The notes beneath the pieces are model-generated. The model ran no database searches, was not told the DNA's origin, and saw nothing but the letters and a program-made list of their open reading frames with translations. A DNA stretch of 33,447 nucleotides from an uncultured Oscillospiraceae bacterium (GTDB lineage Bacteria; Bacillota; Clostridia; Oscillospirales; Oscillospiraceae): the NCBI GenBank assembly GCA_934630985.1, contig CAKTXO010000007.1:1-33447 (forward strand), written 5' to 3'. The position numbers were made by a program, and so were the translations under genes. Shown one piece after another: positions 8,250 to 15,484 of the stretch (positions are counted from its first letter, which is position 1; each line of letters opens with the position of its first letter).

Positions 8250-8534
8250 CTCTTTTTATTTACTATAAAATATCCTCGATCGATTGGATTTTTTCTAACA
8301 ATATTGGTGCACATCGTTGGTTATACATTTGGCACAATAATCGTTGCAAGGTTTCTTTCTCCGCTCTCTTTGTTTGGCAATAGCCTTCTAATGTATCACA
8401 AGTTTGGGCAATCAAACCAGAGCAACATGTATCTATCTGTTCCACAGTCCCTTTTTCTCTTCCTATGTGTTGGGATGATGATATATATTGGATTAAAGCA
8501 TATGATTAAAACGTATGATTTCAGGAGCGTATAA
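8250..8534 (+). pseudogene. C-terminal fragment of a membrane protein
   Basis: AT-rich plus-strand frame with two hydrophobic segments (FFLTILVHIVGYTFGTIIVARFL and SLFLFLCVGMMIYIGL) and a basic tail. It ends 11 bp before the next membrane-protein gene. It looks like the end of an ABC-type permease subunit in a peptide-export or self-immunity operon. Its start is missing, because the sequence upstream is relaxase antisense. Confidence 0.45.
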
Positions 8535-8545
8535 GGAGTCCAACC

Positions 8546-9493
8546 ATGATTCGTCAAACCTACTTTAGGACTGTAAACTTCCAAACGCTAGCTTTCTTTT
8601 TCCTATCTTCATCTTTGCTTTTACTTTGTGCAGCCCCAAATAGTACAATACTGGATGTTTTTGGAGGATTTTCTGCCACTGGAGGTGTAAATGTTTTAGG
8701 GATAATACGATGGAATTTATGTGTTTTCCCTCCTGTGTTAGTGTCTACAATTTTTATTTCAAGGGAAATAGGAAGTATGTACATATTTACAATACTTCGT
8801 ATGAAAAGTGTATCCCATTGGTGTAAAACTAACTTTGCTGCAGTATATTTCATAAATGTCACATATTTTTTTGTAGTGCTGTCTTATAGCGTTGTGTGCA
8901 CTTTTTGGCTACACTGCAATTTGAGGGAACTCCTTATGTTTGGAATGCAGTTTACTTTTCATACAACGATGATATCCTTTCTTACGGTTTTTGTTGGGAT
9001 TTTCATTAATTCGCTCCATGCCGCACTGGTGACTTTTTTGCTTGTAGAAGGGTTTGGCGTGGTTGTCGGCTCTGTTGCTCCAAAAGTGAGTCCTTTTCTC
9101 CTTAGTTTTTGGGGAATGTCAAATAATGAAAACTATCTTTTTAATTGTAAAAGCAAACATTTTGCATTCACACAAAAGTCCCTGGATGAAGTAACGCCGG
9201 AGGAACTGGAACAGATTGCGGTTATGGACAAGTATTTTCAGGACGATCACGTCTTTGAGGTACTTGGCAAACAGATCGTCGTGACCGGCGATCTGCTGGC
9301 AGAAGCCATTGCAAAGCTGCCTGACAGGAAACGGGACATCATTCTTCTGTCCTATTTCCTGGGCCTGACAGACCGTGAGATCAGCGAATATCTCCACGTT
9401 GTTCGGCAGGCGGTCAGTAAACGCCGTGCCAGCATTCTGAAAGAAATGCGCGAAATTCTGGAAAAGGAGGGATTTGAATGGCCGGAAGTGTAA
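8546..9493 (+). CDS. Chimeric ORF: permease-like N-terminus joined to sigma-70 region 4
   Basis: Residues 1 to about 195 are a hydrophobic, Phe/Cys-rich membrane protein with four or more segments. It resembles DUF2705-type ABC permease subunits and is encoded by AT-rich DNA. From about residue 210 (SLDEVTPEELEQIAV, near 9178) the sequence and composition switch to the end of the small sigma-70-like factor of Clostridia conjugative elements. A region-4 helix-turn-helix follows (LPDRKRDIILLSYFLGLTD, REISEYLHVVRQAVSKRR). The start is backed by AAGGAG. The stop overlaps the next gene by 16 bp, the usual sigma/HTH_16 arrangement. A membrane-anchored sigma domain would be new, but a junction artefact or deletion is the simpler reading. 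Confidence 0.7.
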   Translation: MIRQTYFRTVNFQTLAFFFLSSSLLLLCAAPNSTILDVFGGFSATGGVNVLGIIRWNLCVFPPVLVSTIFISREIGSMYIFTILRMKSVSHWCKTNFAAVYFINVTYFFVVLSYSVVCTFWLHCNLRELLMFGMQFTFHTTMISFLTVFVGIFINSLHAALVTFLLVEGFGVVVGSVAPKVSPFLLSFWGMSNNENYLFNCKSKHFAFTQKSLDEVTPEELEQIAVMDKYFQDDHVFEVLGKQIVVTGDLLAEAIAKLPDRKRDIILLSYFLGLTDREISEYLHVVRQAVSKRRASILKEMREILEKEGFEWPEV

Positions 9494-9720
9494 GGCCGCC
9501 CATTCCTCTGCCTGTGATAATGGCAGCAGCGGACGGAGACGAAGATGCGCTCTGCGCTGTTCTCAGCCATTATCAAGGGTACATCCGCTTCCTTGCCATG
9601 CGGTCGATGAAAGACGCATATGGAAATGAGTTTCTGTGCGTTGATGAAGAAATGCGGCTCAGGCTGGAAGCAAAACTGGTTTACAGCATTGTGACCGGTT
9701 TTCAGGTTTTGCCTGTGTAA
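9478..9720 (+). CDS. HTH_16 conjugative-transposon regulator
   Basis: 80 residues. PVIMAAADGDEDALCAVLSHYQGYI followed by CVDEEMRLRLEAKLVYSIV is the typical pattern of the small helix-turn-helix (HTH_16) proteins paired with the sigma-like factor in Tn916- and Tn4451-related elements. It overlaps the upstream sigma tail. It probably takes part in control of excision and transfer genes. The length is normal and the gene looks intact. Confidence 0.82.
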   Translation: MAGSVRPPIPLPVIMAAADGDEDALCAVLSHYQGYIRFLAMRSMKDAYGNEFLCVDEEMRLRLEAKLVYSIVTGFQVLPV

Positions 9721-9724
9721 TGCC

Positions 9725-10125
9725 ATTTTCTTCGGGACGTGTTCTCCCTTTCCACGCCCTGAAGCTGGCGATTGACAAAGAAAGCCCGGCGGATAATTCC
9801 GGCGCAGAATAAGGCAGACGGATACGTTCCAATCGTGCCGAGCCGGGCGGACGGTGCGCCGAGACCTCGATTCAAGTCCACAGGATGGGACCACTGTAAC
9901 GGGCGAGCGATCAACACATGAACCGTAAAGCAAGCGTGGCGGCTTGCTGGCGACGACGCACGGCTGGGATAATGATACTCCCTTACAGCCACAGTCCGAG
10001 CGTTAAAAGCGTCGCAGGCAATGGGTAAGGCTCCGGCAGACCGCCGGAGGGGTGGGATTCCCGTGGAGCTGCGCCAGCAGCCATCCGTATGGCCTACCGA
10101 AACATATTCAAGAATTCTATTTGAG
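9725..10125 (+). ncRNA. Candidate structured RNA or cis element upstream of tnpW
   Basis: About 400 bp with no credible gene, G+C-rich and full of stems. Examples are AGCAAGC/GCTTGCT (9929-9935 with 9942-9948), CTCCGGC/GCCGGAG (10031-10037 with 10043-10049), and a GGCT-GGGA/TCCC-AGCC stem around 9962-9992. Position, density of stems and absence of coding suggest a structured RNA or a recombination/transfer control region of the element. I do not recognise a named RNA family. Strand and ends are guesses. Confidence 0.4.
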
Positions 10126-10133
10126 AGGGATTT

Positions 10134-10322
10134 ATGAAGAATAACACATTGCCTGAAAAAACATCAAAGCAGGCGAAAAATAGTCCTCTTGACCAACAAA
10201 CGACCTACCAGATCAATGGCAGGTCGTTTATCGTTCAGCCGGTGTTCAAGGAGAATGGCACCAATACGCTTGGCTCCGTTTTGCTCCGTCTCATGCAGGC
10301 AGATTGCGAAAAAAGTATTTGA
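10134..10322 (+). CDS. Transposon-encoded protein TnpW
   Basis: 62 residues. The core TTYQINGRSFIVQPVFKE and NTLGSVLLRLMQAD fit the small TnpW proteins that precede TnpX-type recombinases in Tn4451-like and related Clostridia elements. The start follows GAGAGGGATTT. The function is not established; the position just before the recombinase suggests a role in element control. Confidence 0.75.
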   Translation: MKNNTLPEKTSKQAKNSPLDQQTTYQINGRSFIVQPVFKENGTNTLGSVLLRLMQADCEKSI

Positions 10323-10337
10323 TTTGCATAAAACTGG

Positions 10338-10366
10338 CTGACAATAGCAGGAAAGCGCGGTATAAT
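10338..10366 (+). promoter_or_regulatory. Promoter of the serine recombinase
   Basis: CTGACA (10338-10343), 17-bp spacer, perfect TATAAT (10361-10366). The start would lie about 55 bp before the recombinase ribosome site AAAGGAGGG. Confidence 0.8.
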
Positions 10367-10431
10367 AGTTGTGTGAAGTAAAAACAACACAAGGAAATCT
10401 GTTGCTCGACTGCTATTAAAGGAGGGCTTAT

Positions 10432-12135
10432 GAAAAGTCGAACAACAAGAAAACACGCGACGTTACCGCGTTTATTTATCTCCGCTTATCCCGTGACGAT
10501 AATTTGGAAGGTGAAAGCTACAGCATAGGCAATCAAAAGAAGCTGCTGACTAAAGCCGCCAAGGATATGGGATATACAAATATCGTAATCTTCATCGATG
10601 ACGGCGTTTCTGGCGTTACCATGAACCGCCCCGGCTTTAATGAAATGATGCGTCAGCTTGAAGAGGGCAGGGCTTCTGCTCTGTTTGTCAAAGACCTTTC
10701 CCGGCTGGGCCGAAACTACATTGAAGTGGGGCGGTTGATGGAAGAATTCTTCCCGGAACACGATATCCGCCTTGTGGCAGTTTCGGATAACATTGATACC
10801 GCTGAGGGCGAAAATGAACTGGCTCCCATCCGCAACCTGTTTAATGAGTGGTATGCACGGGATATCAGCAAAAAGCGCCGGATCAGCAATAAGATCAAGG
10901 GTAACGCAGGCGAACCTTTGGGACAGCCGCCCTATGGGTATATCAAAGATCCGGACAATCCCAAACACTGGATCATTGAGGAAGAAGCTGCCAGTACCGT
11001 TCGCCGGATATTCAGCATGACCCTGGATGGACTTGGCCCAGAGCAGATTGCCGCTCAGCTTGAACGGGATGGTGTACTCACCCCAAGAGCCTATTGGCAG
11101 CAACGGGGTGTTAAACGCCCAGGCAAAGGTGATCTTGACCGTCCTACCAAGTGGGGCAAGACTACCATTATGCAGATGCTGTCTATCCAGGAATATTGTG
11201 GAGATATCCTCAACTTCAAAACCTATTCCAAATCCTACAAAAATAAGAAGCGGATTGATAATGACCGGGAGAACTGGCTGGTTTTCAAAGACGTTCATGA
11301 GCCCATCATTGACCGTGTAATCTGGGAGCAAATCCAGGAAAAGCGCGGAAAGATCCGTAAGCGCAAACCCAAGGATGGTGAGCGAAACATTTTCAGCGGT
11401 TTGCTGGTCTGTGCGGATTGTGGTCACAACCTGAATTATCATTTCAACCAGGGCAACCACGATATCAAGTATTTCAACTGTTCCAACTATCGCGGCAACC
11501 GTGGCACCTGTTCCTCCACCCACTATATTCGTGTGGATTTCCTGGAACAGGTCGTTTGGGGAGAGATCAAGCGGCTTACCAAATTTGCTATACACTACGA
11601 GGATCAGTTTTTGGAGGCTGTGATGGGCAGTAGCCAGAAAAGTGCTGAGGCCGAACACAAGCGGAAACAAAAAGAGCTTGCGGCAGCGCAAGCCCGTGAT
11701 AACGAATTGGATATTTTGTTTGAACGCATCTATGAAGATAATTTGGCTGGAAAACTATCCGACGAGCGTTTCGCCAAAATGTCCCAGCGGTATGAGGCCG
11801 AGCAAGCAGAGCTGGCAGAGAAAATGAAACTTCTCCACCATGAGATTGATAAGCTGTCCAGCAACTCCGTTTCTACGGATCTGTTTCTATCCACCGTCCG
11901 CAAGTATACTCGTGCCAAGAAGCTGACACCCCGGATGCTGAATGAGCTCATTAACCGCATCGAAGTTCATCAGGCAGAAAAAATCAATGGCGAATGGGTA
12001 CAGCGCCTGACGATCCATTACAACTGCATCGGTGCCCTGTTCATCCCGGATACCGAACCTCTGCCTGTCCCAAATGTTACCGTGAATACCCGTCGTGGCG
12101 TGTATGTAACCTACGAACCGGCTCAAAATGAGTAA
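10432..12135 (+). CDS. Large serine recombinase (TnpX-like), start codon out of frame
   Basis: Catalyses excision and insertion of the element through a covalent phosphoserine DNA link. Order: resolvase catalytic domain (YLRLSRDD with the nucleophilic Ser, GVSGVTMNRPGF, KDLSRLGRNY), recombinase domain, zinc ribbon (CADCG at about 11412 and a later FNCSNY...GTC), and a coiled coil, 567 codons in all. The ATG after AAAGGAGGGCTT (10430) is in the wrong frame: it reads ATGAAAAGTCG, whereas the protein frame reads GAA AAG TCG from 10432. One missing G (ATGGAAAAG) explains this. The first in-frame TTG (10504) lies after the catalytic Ser and would give an inactive protein. So this is either a frameshift mutant or a one-base sequence error. 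The rest is intact. Confidence 0.88.
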   Translation, partial: EKSNNKKTRDVTAFIYLRLSRDDNLEGESYSIGNQKKLLTKAAKDMGYTNIVIFIDDGVSGVTMNRPGFNEMMRQLEEGRASALFVKDLSRLGRNYIEVGRLMEEFFPEHDIRLVAVSDNIDTAEGENELAPIRNLFNEWYARDISKKRRISNKIKGNAGEPLGQPPYGYIKDPDNPKHWIIEEEAASTVRRIFSMTLDGLGPEQIAAQLERDGVLTPRAYWQQRGVKRPGKGDLDRPTKWGKTTIMQMLSIQEYCGDILNFKTYSKSYKNKKRIDNDRENWLVFKDVHEPIIDRVIWEQIQEKRGKIRKRKPKDGERNIFSGLLVCADCGHNLNYHFNQGNHDIKYFNCSNYRGNRGTCSSTHYIRVDFLEQVVWGEIKRLTKFAIHYEDQFLEAVMGSSQKSAEAEHKRKQKELAAAQARDNELDILFERIYEDNLAGKLSDERFAKMSQRYEAEQAELAEKMKLLHHEIDKLSSNSVSTDLFLSTVRKYTRAKKLTPRMLNELINRIEVHQAEKINGEWVQRLTIHYNCIGALFIPDTEPLPVPNVTVNTRRGVYVTYEPAQNE

Positions 12136-12185
12136 CAAAAAACGAGTGTTCTTACAGGATATCAAATCCTATAAGAACACTCGTT
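12136..12185 (-). terminator. Terminator of tRNA-fMet
   Basis: AACGAGTGTTCTTA and TAAGAACACTCGTT form a perfect 14-bp stem, with an inner AGGAT/ATCCT extension. On the minus strand a run of T follows. It directly follows the tRNA CCA end and touches the recombinase stop codon on the other side. Confidence 0.85.
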
Positions 12186-12186
12186 A

Positions 12187-12262
12187 TGGTTGCGGAGGCA
12201 GGACTCGAACCTACGACCTCCGGGTTATGAGCCCGACGAGCTTCCAACTGCTCTACTCCGCG
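12187..12262 (-). tRNA. Initiator tRNA-Met (CAT)
   Basis: 76 nt with encoded CCA. The acceptor stem is CGCGGAG/CTCCGCA, giving the C1-A72 mismatch diagnostic of initiator tRNA. The anticodon stem has three G-C pairs (GGG...CCC) around loop CTCATAA with anticodon CAT. The T arm contains GGTTCGAGTCC. It has its own strong promoter and terminator. The serine-recombinase element ends next to its 3' side, so chromosomal sequence resumes here. Confidence 0.95.
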
Positions 12263-12292
12263 ATATGTGGCGCACCTCTTGAGTGCCTTGCC

Positions 12293-12321
12293 ATTATAGC
12301 ATGATGCAGGGCTTCTGTCAA
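12293..12321 (-). promoter_or_regulatory. Promoter of tRNA-fMet
   Basis: On the minus strand, perfect TTGACA (12316-12321), 17-bp spacer, perfect TATAAT (12293-12298), about 30 bp before the tRNA 5' end. Confidence 0.92.
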
Positions 12322-12494
12322 GAACTATTTTTCCAAAGCTTCCGCGATGGAGGATGGCCTAAGCGATGCAGTGAAAAAGCGTTCGGGACAAAGGCCTGCT
12401 TGCGGCGGAAGGGGAAGTGCGCCGACAAGAAATTGCGCGATTGGGGATACGGCGGAAGGCAGTGGGGAAACTGTGAATTATGGATATGCCTGTG

Positions 12495-12529
12495 GATGCC
12501 TTCCTGATGTTTGAGTAGGCATCTTTTTT
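12495..12529 (+). terminator. Terminator in the gap before the catabolic operon
   Basis: GATGCCT and AGGCATC with a 15-nt loop, followed by TTTTTT. The gap 12322-12680 has no convincing gene. A short open frame before the hairpin ends around 12478 with Arg/Lys-rich helical sequence and may be the tail of a lost gene. Confidence 0.55.
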
Positions 12530-12680
12530 GCGGCGCGACATTGCCCCATCCGACAGAGGACGGGGATTTCCGAAGGGAAAGGCGCTGTTTTTTTGGACTC
12601 CCGGCAAGTTGCACAATTTTGACTTATGTTGTTTTGCTGTTTTGACATGTGAATTTTTGGAGTTCTCTGCTGTGACAATA

Positions 12681-12709
12681 TTGACTTTACTTGGAAATAA
12701 TGTTAAGAT
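12681..12709 (+). promoter_or_regulatory. Promoter of the catabolic operon
   Basis: TTGACT (12681-12686), 17-bp spacer, TAAGAT (12704-12709). The start would fall at about 12716, inside the operator-like repeats. Confidence 0.7.
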
Positions 12710-12717
12710 TGCAACAT

Positions 12718-12743
12718 AAAACAACATAGTAGCAACTATGTTG
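12718..12743 (+). promoter_or_regulatory. Operator-like inverted repeat at the operon start
   Basis: AAAACAACATA (12718-12728) is the reverse of TATGTTGTTTT, which also occurs at 12625-12635. CAACATAGT (12722-12730) and ACTATGTTG (12735-12743) form a perfect 9-bp inverted repeat around AGCA. It overlaps the expected transcription start, fitting a repressor site. The DeoR protein at 24591-25370 is the obvious candidate, by inference. Confidence 0.6.
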
Positions 12744-12763
12744 AAGAAAGGGAGCATAAAAAT

Positions 12764-14122
12764 ATGAGCTACATTGAAACGATTGTTGAAAATGCAAGAA
12801 AAGCCCAGGCAGAATTTGAGCTGTATGACCAGAAGCAGGTGGATGCCGTGGTCAAAGCCGTGGGCAAGGTCATCTATGACAATGCGGAAATGATTGCGAA
12901 GGAAGCCGTGGAGGAAAGCGGCTACGGTCGGGTGGACAGCAAGATTATCAAGCTGCAGCGCTGCACCCTGGGTGCCTGGCATTTCCTTCACGATAAGCCC
13001 TCCGTGGGCATGATCGCCTATGACACCGTGGAAAATCTGGCCACCTTTGCCAAGCCTCTGGGCGTGGTGGCGGCGCTGGTGCCCACCACCAACCCTGTGT
13101 CAACGGTGGCCAGCAACGGCATGAACATCCTCAAATGCCGCAATGCCATGATCGTTTCTCCCCACCCCCGTGCCAAGCGGGTGACCAAGCACGGCGTGGA
13201 TCTGATCAATGAGGCACTCAGAAAGCTGGGCGCGCCTGAAAACCTGATTCAGGTGGTGGAGGAGCCTACCCTGGCCTATACCCAGGAGCTCATGCAGCTG
13301 TCCGACGTGGTTGTAGCCACCGGCGGCGCCGCCATGGTCAAGTCTGCCTATTCCAGCGGCCGCCCCTCCTTCGGCGTAGGCCCCGGCAATGTGCAGGTGG
13401 TTGTGGATCCTGAGTATCAGGACTTTGACAGAATCGTGGGCAACATCACCAACGCCCGGTCTTACGACAACGGTATGCCCTGCACCGGTGAGCAGGCCAT
13501 TCATGTCCGGAAGGATCAGATGGAGGCGCTGCTGGAGGCCTTTGCCAAGGCCGGTGCCTATGTGCTGCCGGATGACAAGGCTCCTGAGCTGGCAAAGATC
13601 CTCTTCAAGGAAAATGGCATGACCGATCCTGCCCATGTGGGTATGCGTCCGTGCAAGCTGGCTGAGCTCATGGGCCTGACCATTCCCGAGAATACCTCCA
13701 TTCTCCTGTTCCGGAGCCTGGGCATGACCCGGGAGAACCTGCTTCGTCGGGAGAAGCTGTGCCCTGTGGTTCAGGTGTTCCCTTTTGATACCTTTGAAGA
13801 GGGCATTGCCAACGCCAAGTGCAACCTGGAATGGGAGGGCAAGGGTCACTCTGCCGTCGTCTACACCGACGACGCCAAGAAGGCTGAGTATGCCGGCCTG
13901 CATCTGCCGGTTTCCCGTGTCGTAGTGAATCAGCCCGGCGGAGCGGCCTCCGGCGGCAACTTCATCAACGGCCTGCATCCGACCATGTCTCTGGGCTGCG
14001 GCAGCTGGGGCAACAACTCCATCAGCGATAACCTGACCTATCAGCACCTGATGAACACCACCAAGCTGGCCTATTATCATCCTTCGTCTCTACCCTCCGA
14101 CGAGGAAGTCTGGGCCGAGTAA
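12764..14122 (+). CDS. CoA-acylating aldehyde dehydrogenase
   Basis: Oxidises an aldehyde to acyl-CoA with NAD(P)+ and CoA. The 452-residue length and the end motif TLGCGSWGNNSISDNLTYQH are typical of the acylating group near the AdhE N-terminal domain and sulfoacetaldehyde dehydrogenases, not of the hydrolytic ALDH type. The catalytic Cys is Cys240 in SYDNGMPCTGEQ. GGAAMVKSAYSSGRPSFG and GVGPGNV form the cofactor region. It is the first gene after the regulated promoter. In this cluster the likely substrate is the two-carbon aldehyde released by the downstream aldolase: acetaldehyde from 5-deoxyribose, or methylthioacetaldehyde from methylthioribose. The start ATG follows AAAGGGAG. No shell-targeting extension is seen, so microcompartment use is unlikely. 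Confidence 0.87.
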   Translation: MSYIETIVENARKAQAEFELYDQKQVDAVVKAVGKVIYDNAEMIAKEAVEESGYGRVDSKIIKLQRCTLGAWHFLHDKPSVGMIAYDTVENLATFAKPLGVVAALVPTTNPVSTVASNGMNILKCRNAMIVSPHPRAKRVTKHGVDLINEALRKLGAPENLIQVVEEPTLAYTQELMQLSDVVVATGGAAMVKSAYSSGRPSFGVGPGNVQVVVDPEYQDFDRIVGNITNARSYDNGMPCTGEQAIHVRKDQMEALLEAFAKAGAYVLPDDKAPELAKILFKENGMTDPAHVGMRPCKLAELMGLTIPENTSILLFRSLGMTRENLLRREKLCPVVQVFPFDTFEEGIANAKCNLEWEGKGHSAVVYTDDAKKAEYAGLHLPVSRVVVNQPGGAASGGNFINGLHPTMSLGCGSWGNNSISDNLTYQHLMNTTKLAYYHPSSLPSDEEVWAE

Positions 14123-14129
14123 TTCGAAC

Positions 14130-14164
14130 GCCCGGGAAACGCTTTCCGAAAGCGTTTCCCGGGC
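14130..14164 (+). terminator. Long perfect intercistronic hairpin
   Basis: A 16-bp perfect stem (GCCCGGGAAACGCTTT and its complement) with loop CCG, 7 bp after the aldehyde dehydrogenase stop. No T-tract follows, so RNA processing, stability control or partial termination is more likely than full termination. The next gene starts 130 bp later and no clear promoter is seen between. Confidence 0.55.
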
Positions 14165-14296
14165 AGAAGAGCCTGGCGTCCCGGTGAGACTTGTTCGGAT
14201 CAACCGCAAAACAGCCGGTGCCGTCAGGCGACGCTTTTCGGAGAAAAAGCCGTTTTTCATCCAAAAACAGTCTAAGAAGAAAGGAATACCTTCGTT

Positions 14297-15484
14297 ATGT
14301 CTCTGGAATATCTGAAGAATCAGGTTGCCATTGTGGGCGTGGGCTATACGCCCCAGGGTAAGATTCCCGGCCGTACCGCCGCCAGCTTCCACATTGAGGC
14401 AATCCGCAACGCCATTCAGGATGCGGGGATTTCCAAAAATGACATCGGCGCTTTGATGCTGTACCGCCATTTTGACGCCATCGGCGGGGACTATGAAACC
14501 ACCGCCTTTACCGTGGGAGAGCAGCTGGGCGTCAGCCCCGCCCTCATCAGCCAGGAGCATCAGTGCACCCGGAGCTGGCTGTACTACTCCGTAGGCCTGC
14601 TGATGAGCCGTCTTGTAAAGTATGTGGTCATTTCCTACGCCGACAACGCCCGCAGCGCGCACCGGAGCTTCGTCAAGGAGCTGTCCGGCGGCAAGGCGAC
14701 AGACGAGCTGGCATCCTACGGCGATCTGAGCACCATGGCAAAGTACGCCATGCTGGCACGCCGAGCCATGGAGAGCTACGGTACCGGCCCTGAGGTCTGG
14801 AAGGAAATCTCCATCGCCCAGCGCCGCTGGGCGCAGCTGAATCCCATAGCCGGCATGTACGGCAAGCCACTGGACGCGGCAGGCTATTTCGCCTCCCCGG
14901 CGGTCATCGAGCCTTTCCGGCTTCTGGATGCTACCCCCGCTTCCGACGGAGGCCGTGCCATCGTTCTGACCCTGGCGGAAAATGCCCAGGGACGGAACCA
15001 TCCTCCGGTCTATCTCCGGGGCATCGGCAGTGCCAACCGCCCCATTTCCGCCTACCGCATGAATGTGGAGGACGAAAACACCGCCGCCGCGGAGAGCAGC
15101 CGCATGGCCTTCCGGATGGCGGGGATCACCCACAAGGACGTGGATGCCTGCGAACTGTACGACTGCTTTACCTATACCGTGGAGGCAACCCTCCGGGACT
15201 ATGGCTTCTTCCGCCGGGAGGAGGTTCGGGACTTCCTGACAGCGGAACGGCTGGGCCCCGGCGGCCTGTTCCCGGTGAATACCTCCGGCGGAATGCTCTC
15301 CGAGGGCTATTTTATGGGTCTGACACCGGTGGCGGAGGCGGTTATGCAGCTGCGGGGGGAATGCGGCCAGCGGCAGCTGGGCACGGTACCCGGTACCAAG
15401 ACCCCGGAGATCATCGTGTGCAGTGACAACGGCGGCGTATTCCACAGCCACGCCACGCTGGTACTGGGAAGGGAGGCCAAGTAA
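14297..15484 (+). CDS. Thiolase-superfamily protein (lipid-transfer/aldolase-like), DUF35 partner
   Basis: 395 residues with the thiolase fold: IVGVGYTPQG at the N-terminus, Cys90 in EHQCTRS at the nucleophile position, and the C-terminal NTSGGMLSEGYFMG and IVCSDNGG segments. True thiolases have a GHP histidine. Here Tyr338 (SEGYFMG) sits in that region, and the usual C-terminal Cys-Gly motif is not clear. Loss of these residues together with a DUF35 partner encoded immediately downstream is the pattern of Ltp2-type enzymes, which cleave carbon-carbon bonds of acyl-CoA substrates by a retro-aldol reaction. So condensation of acyl-CoA is not assured. I infer it acts on the acyl-CoA made by the upstream dehydrogenase. 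The gene starts after AAGAAAGGAAT. Confidence 0.82.
   Translation: MSLEYLKNQVAIVGVGYTPQGKIPGRTAASFHIEAIRNAIQDAGISKNDIGALMLYRHFDAIGGDYETTAFTVGEQLGVSPALISQEHQCTRSWLYYSVGLLMSRLVKYVVISYADNARSAHRSFVKELSGGKATDELASYGDLSTMAKYAMLARRAMESYGTGPEVWKEISIAQRRWAQLNPIAGMYGKPLDAAGYFASPAVIEPFRLLDATPASDGGRAIVLTLAENAQGRNHPPVYLRGIGSANRPISAYRMNVEDENTAAAESSRMAFRMAGITHKDVDACELYDCFTYTVEATLRDYGFFRREEVRDFLTAERLGPGGLFPVNTSGGMLSEGYFMGLTPVAEAVMQLRGECGQRQLGTVPGTKTPEIIVCSDNGGVFHSHATLVLGREAK

Noticed and set aside
9725..10125. Group II intron
   Set aside because: No reverse transcriptase and no convincing domain V sequence; only general stem structure is seen.
12283..12507. Small plus-strand gene after the tRNA
   Set aside because: No ribosome site, it starts inside the tRNA promoter, and its composition is unlike the neighbours. 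A terminator follows, so a gene remnant is possible but not supported.
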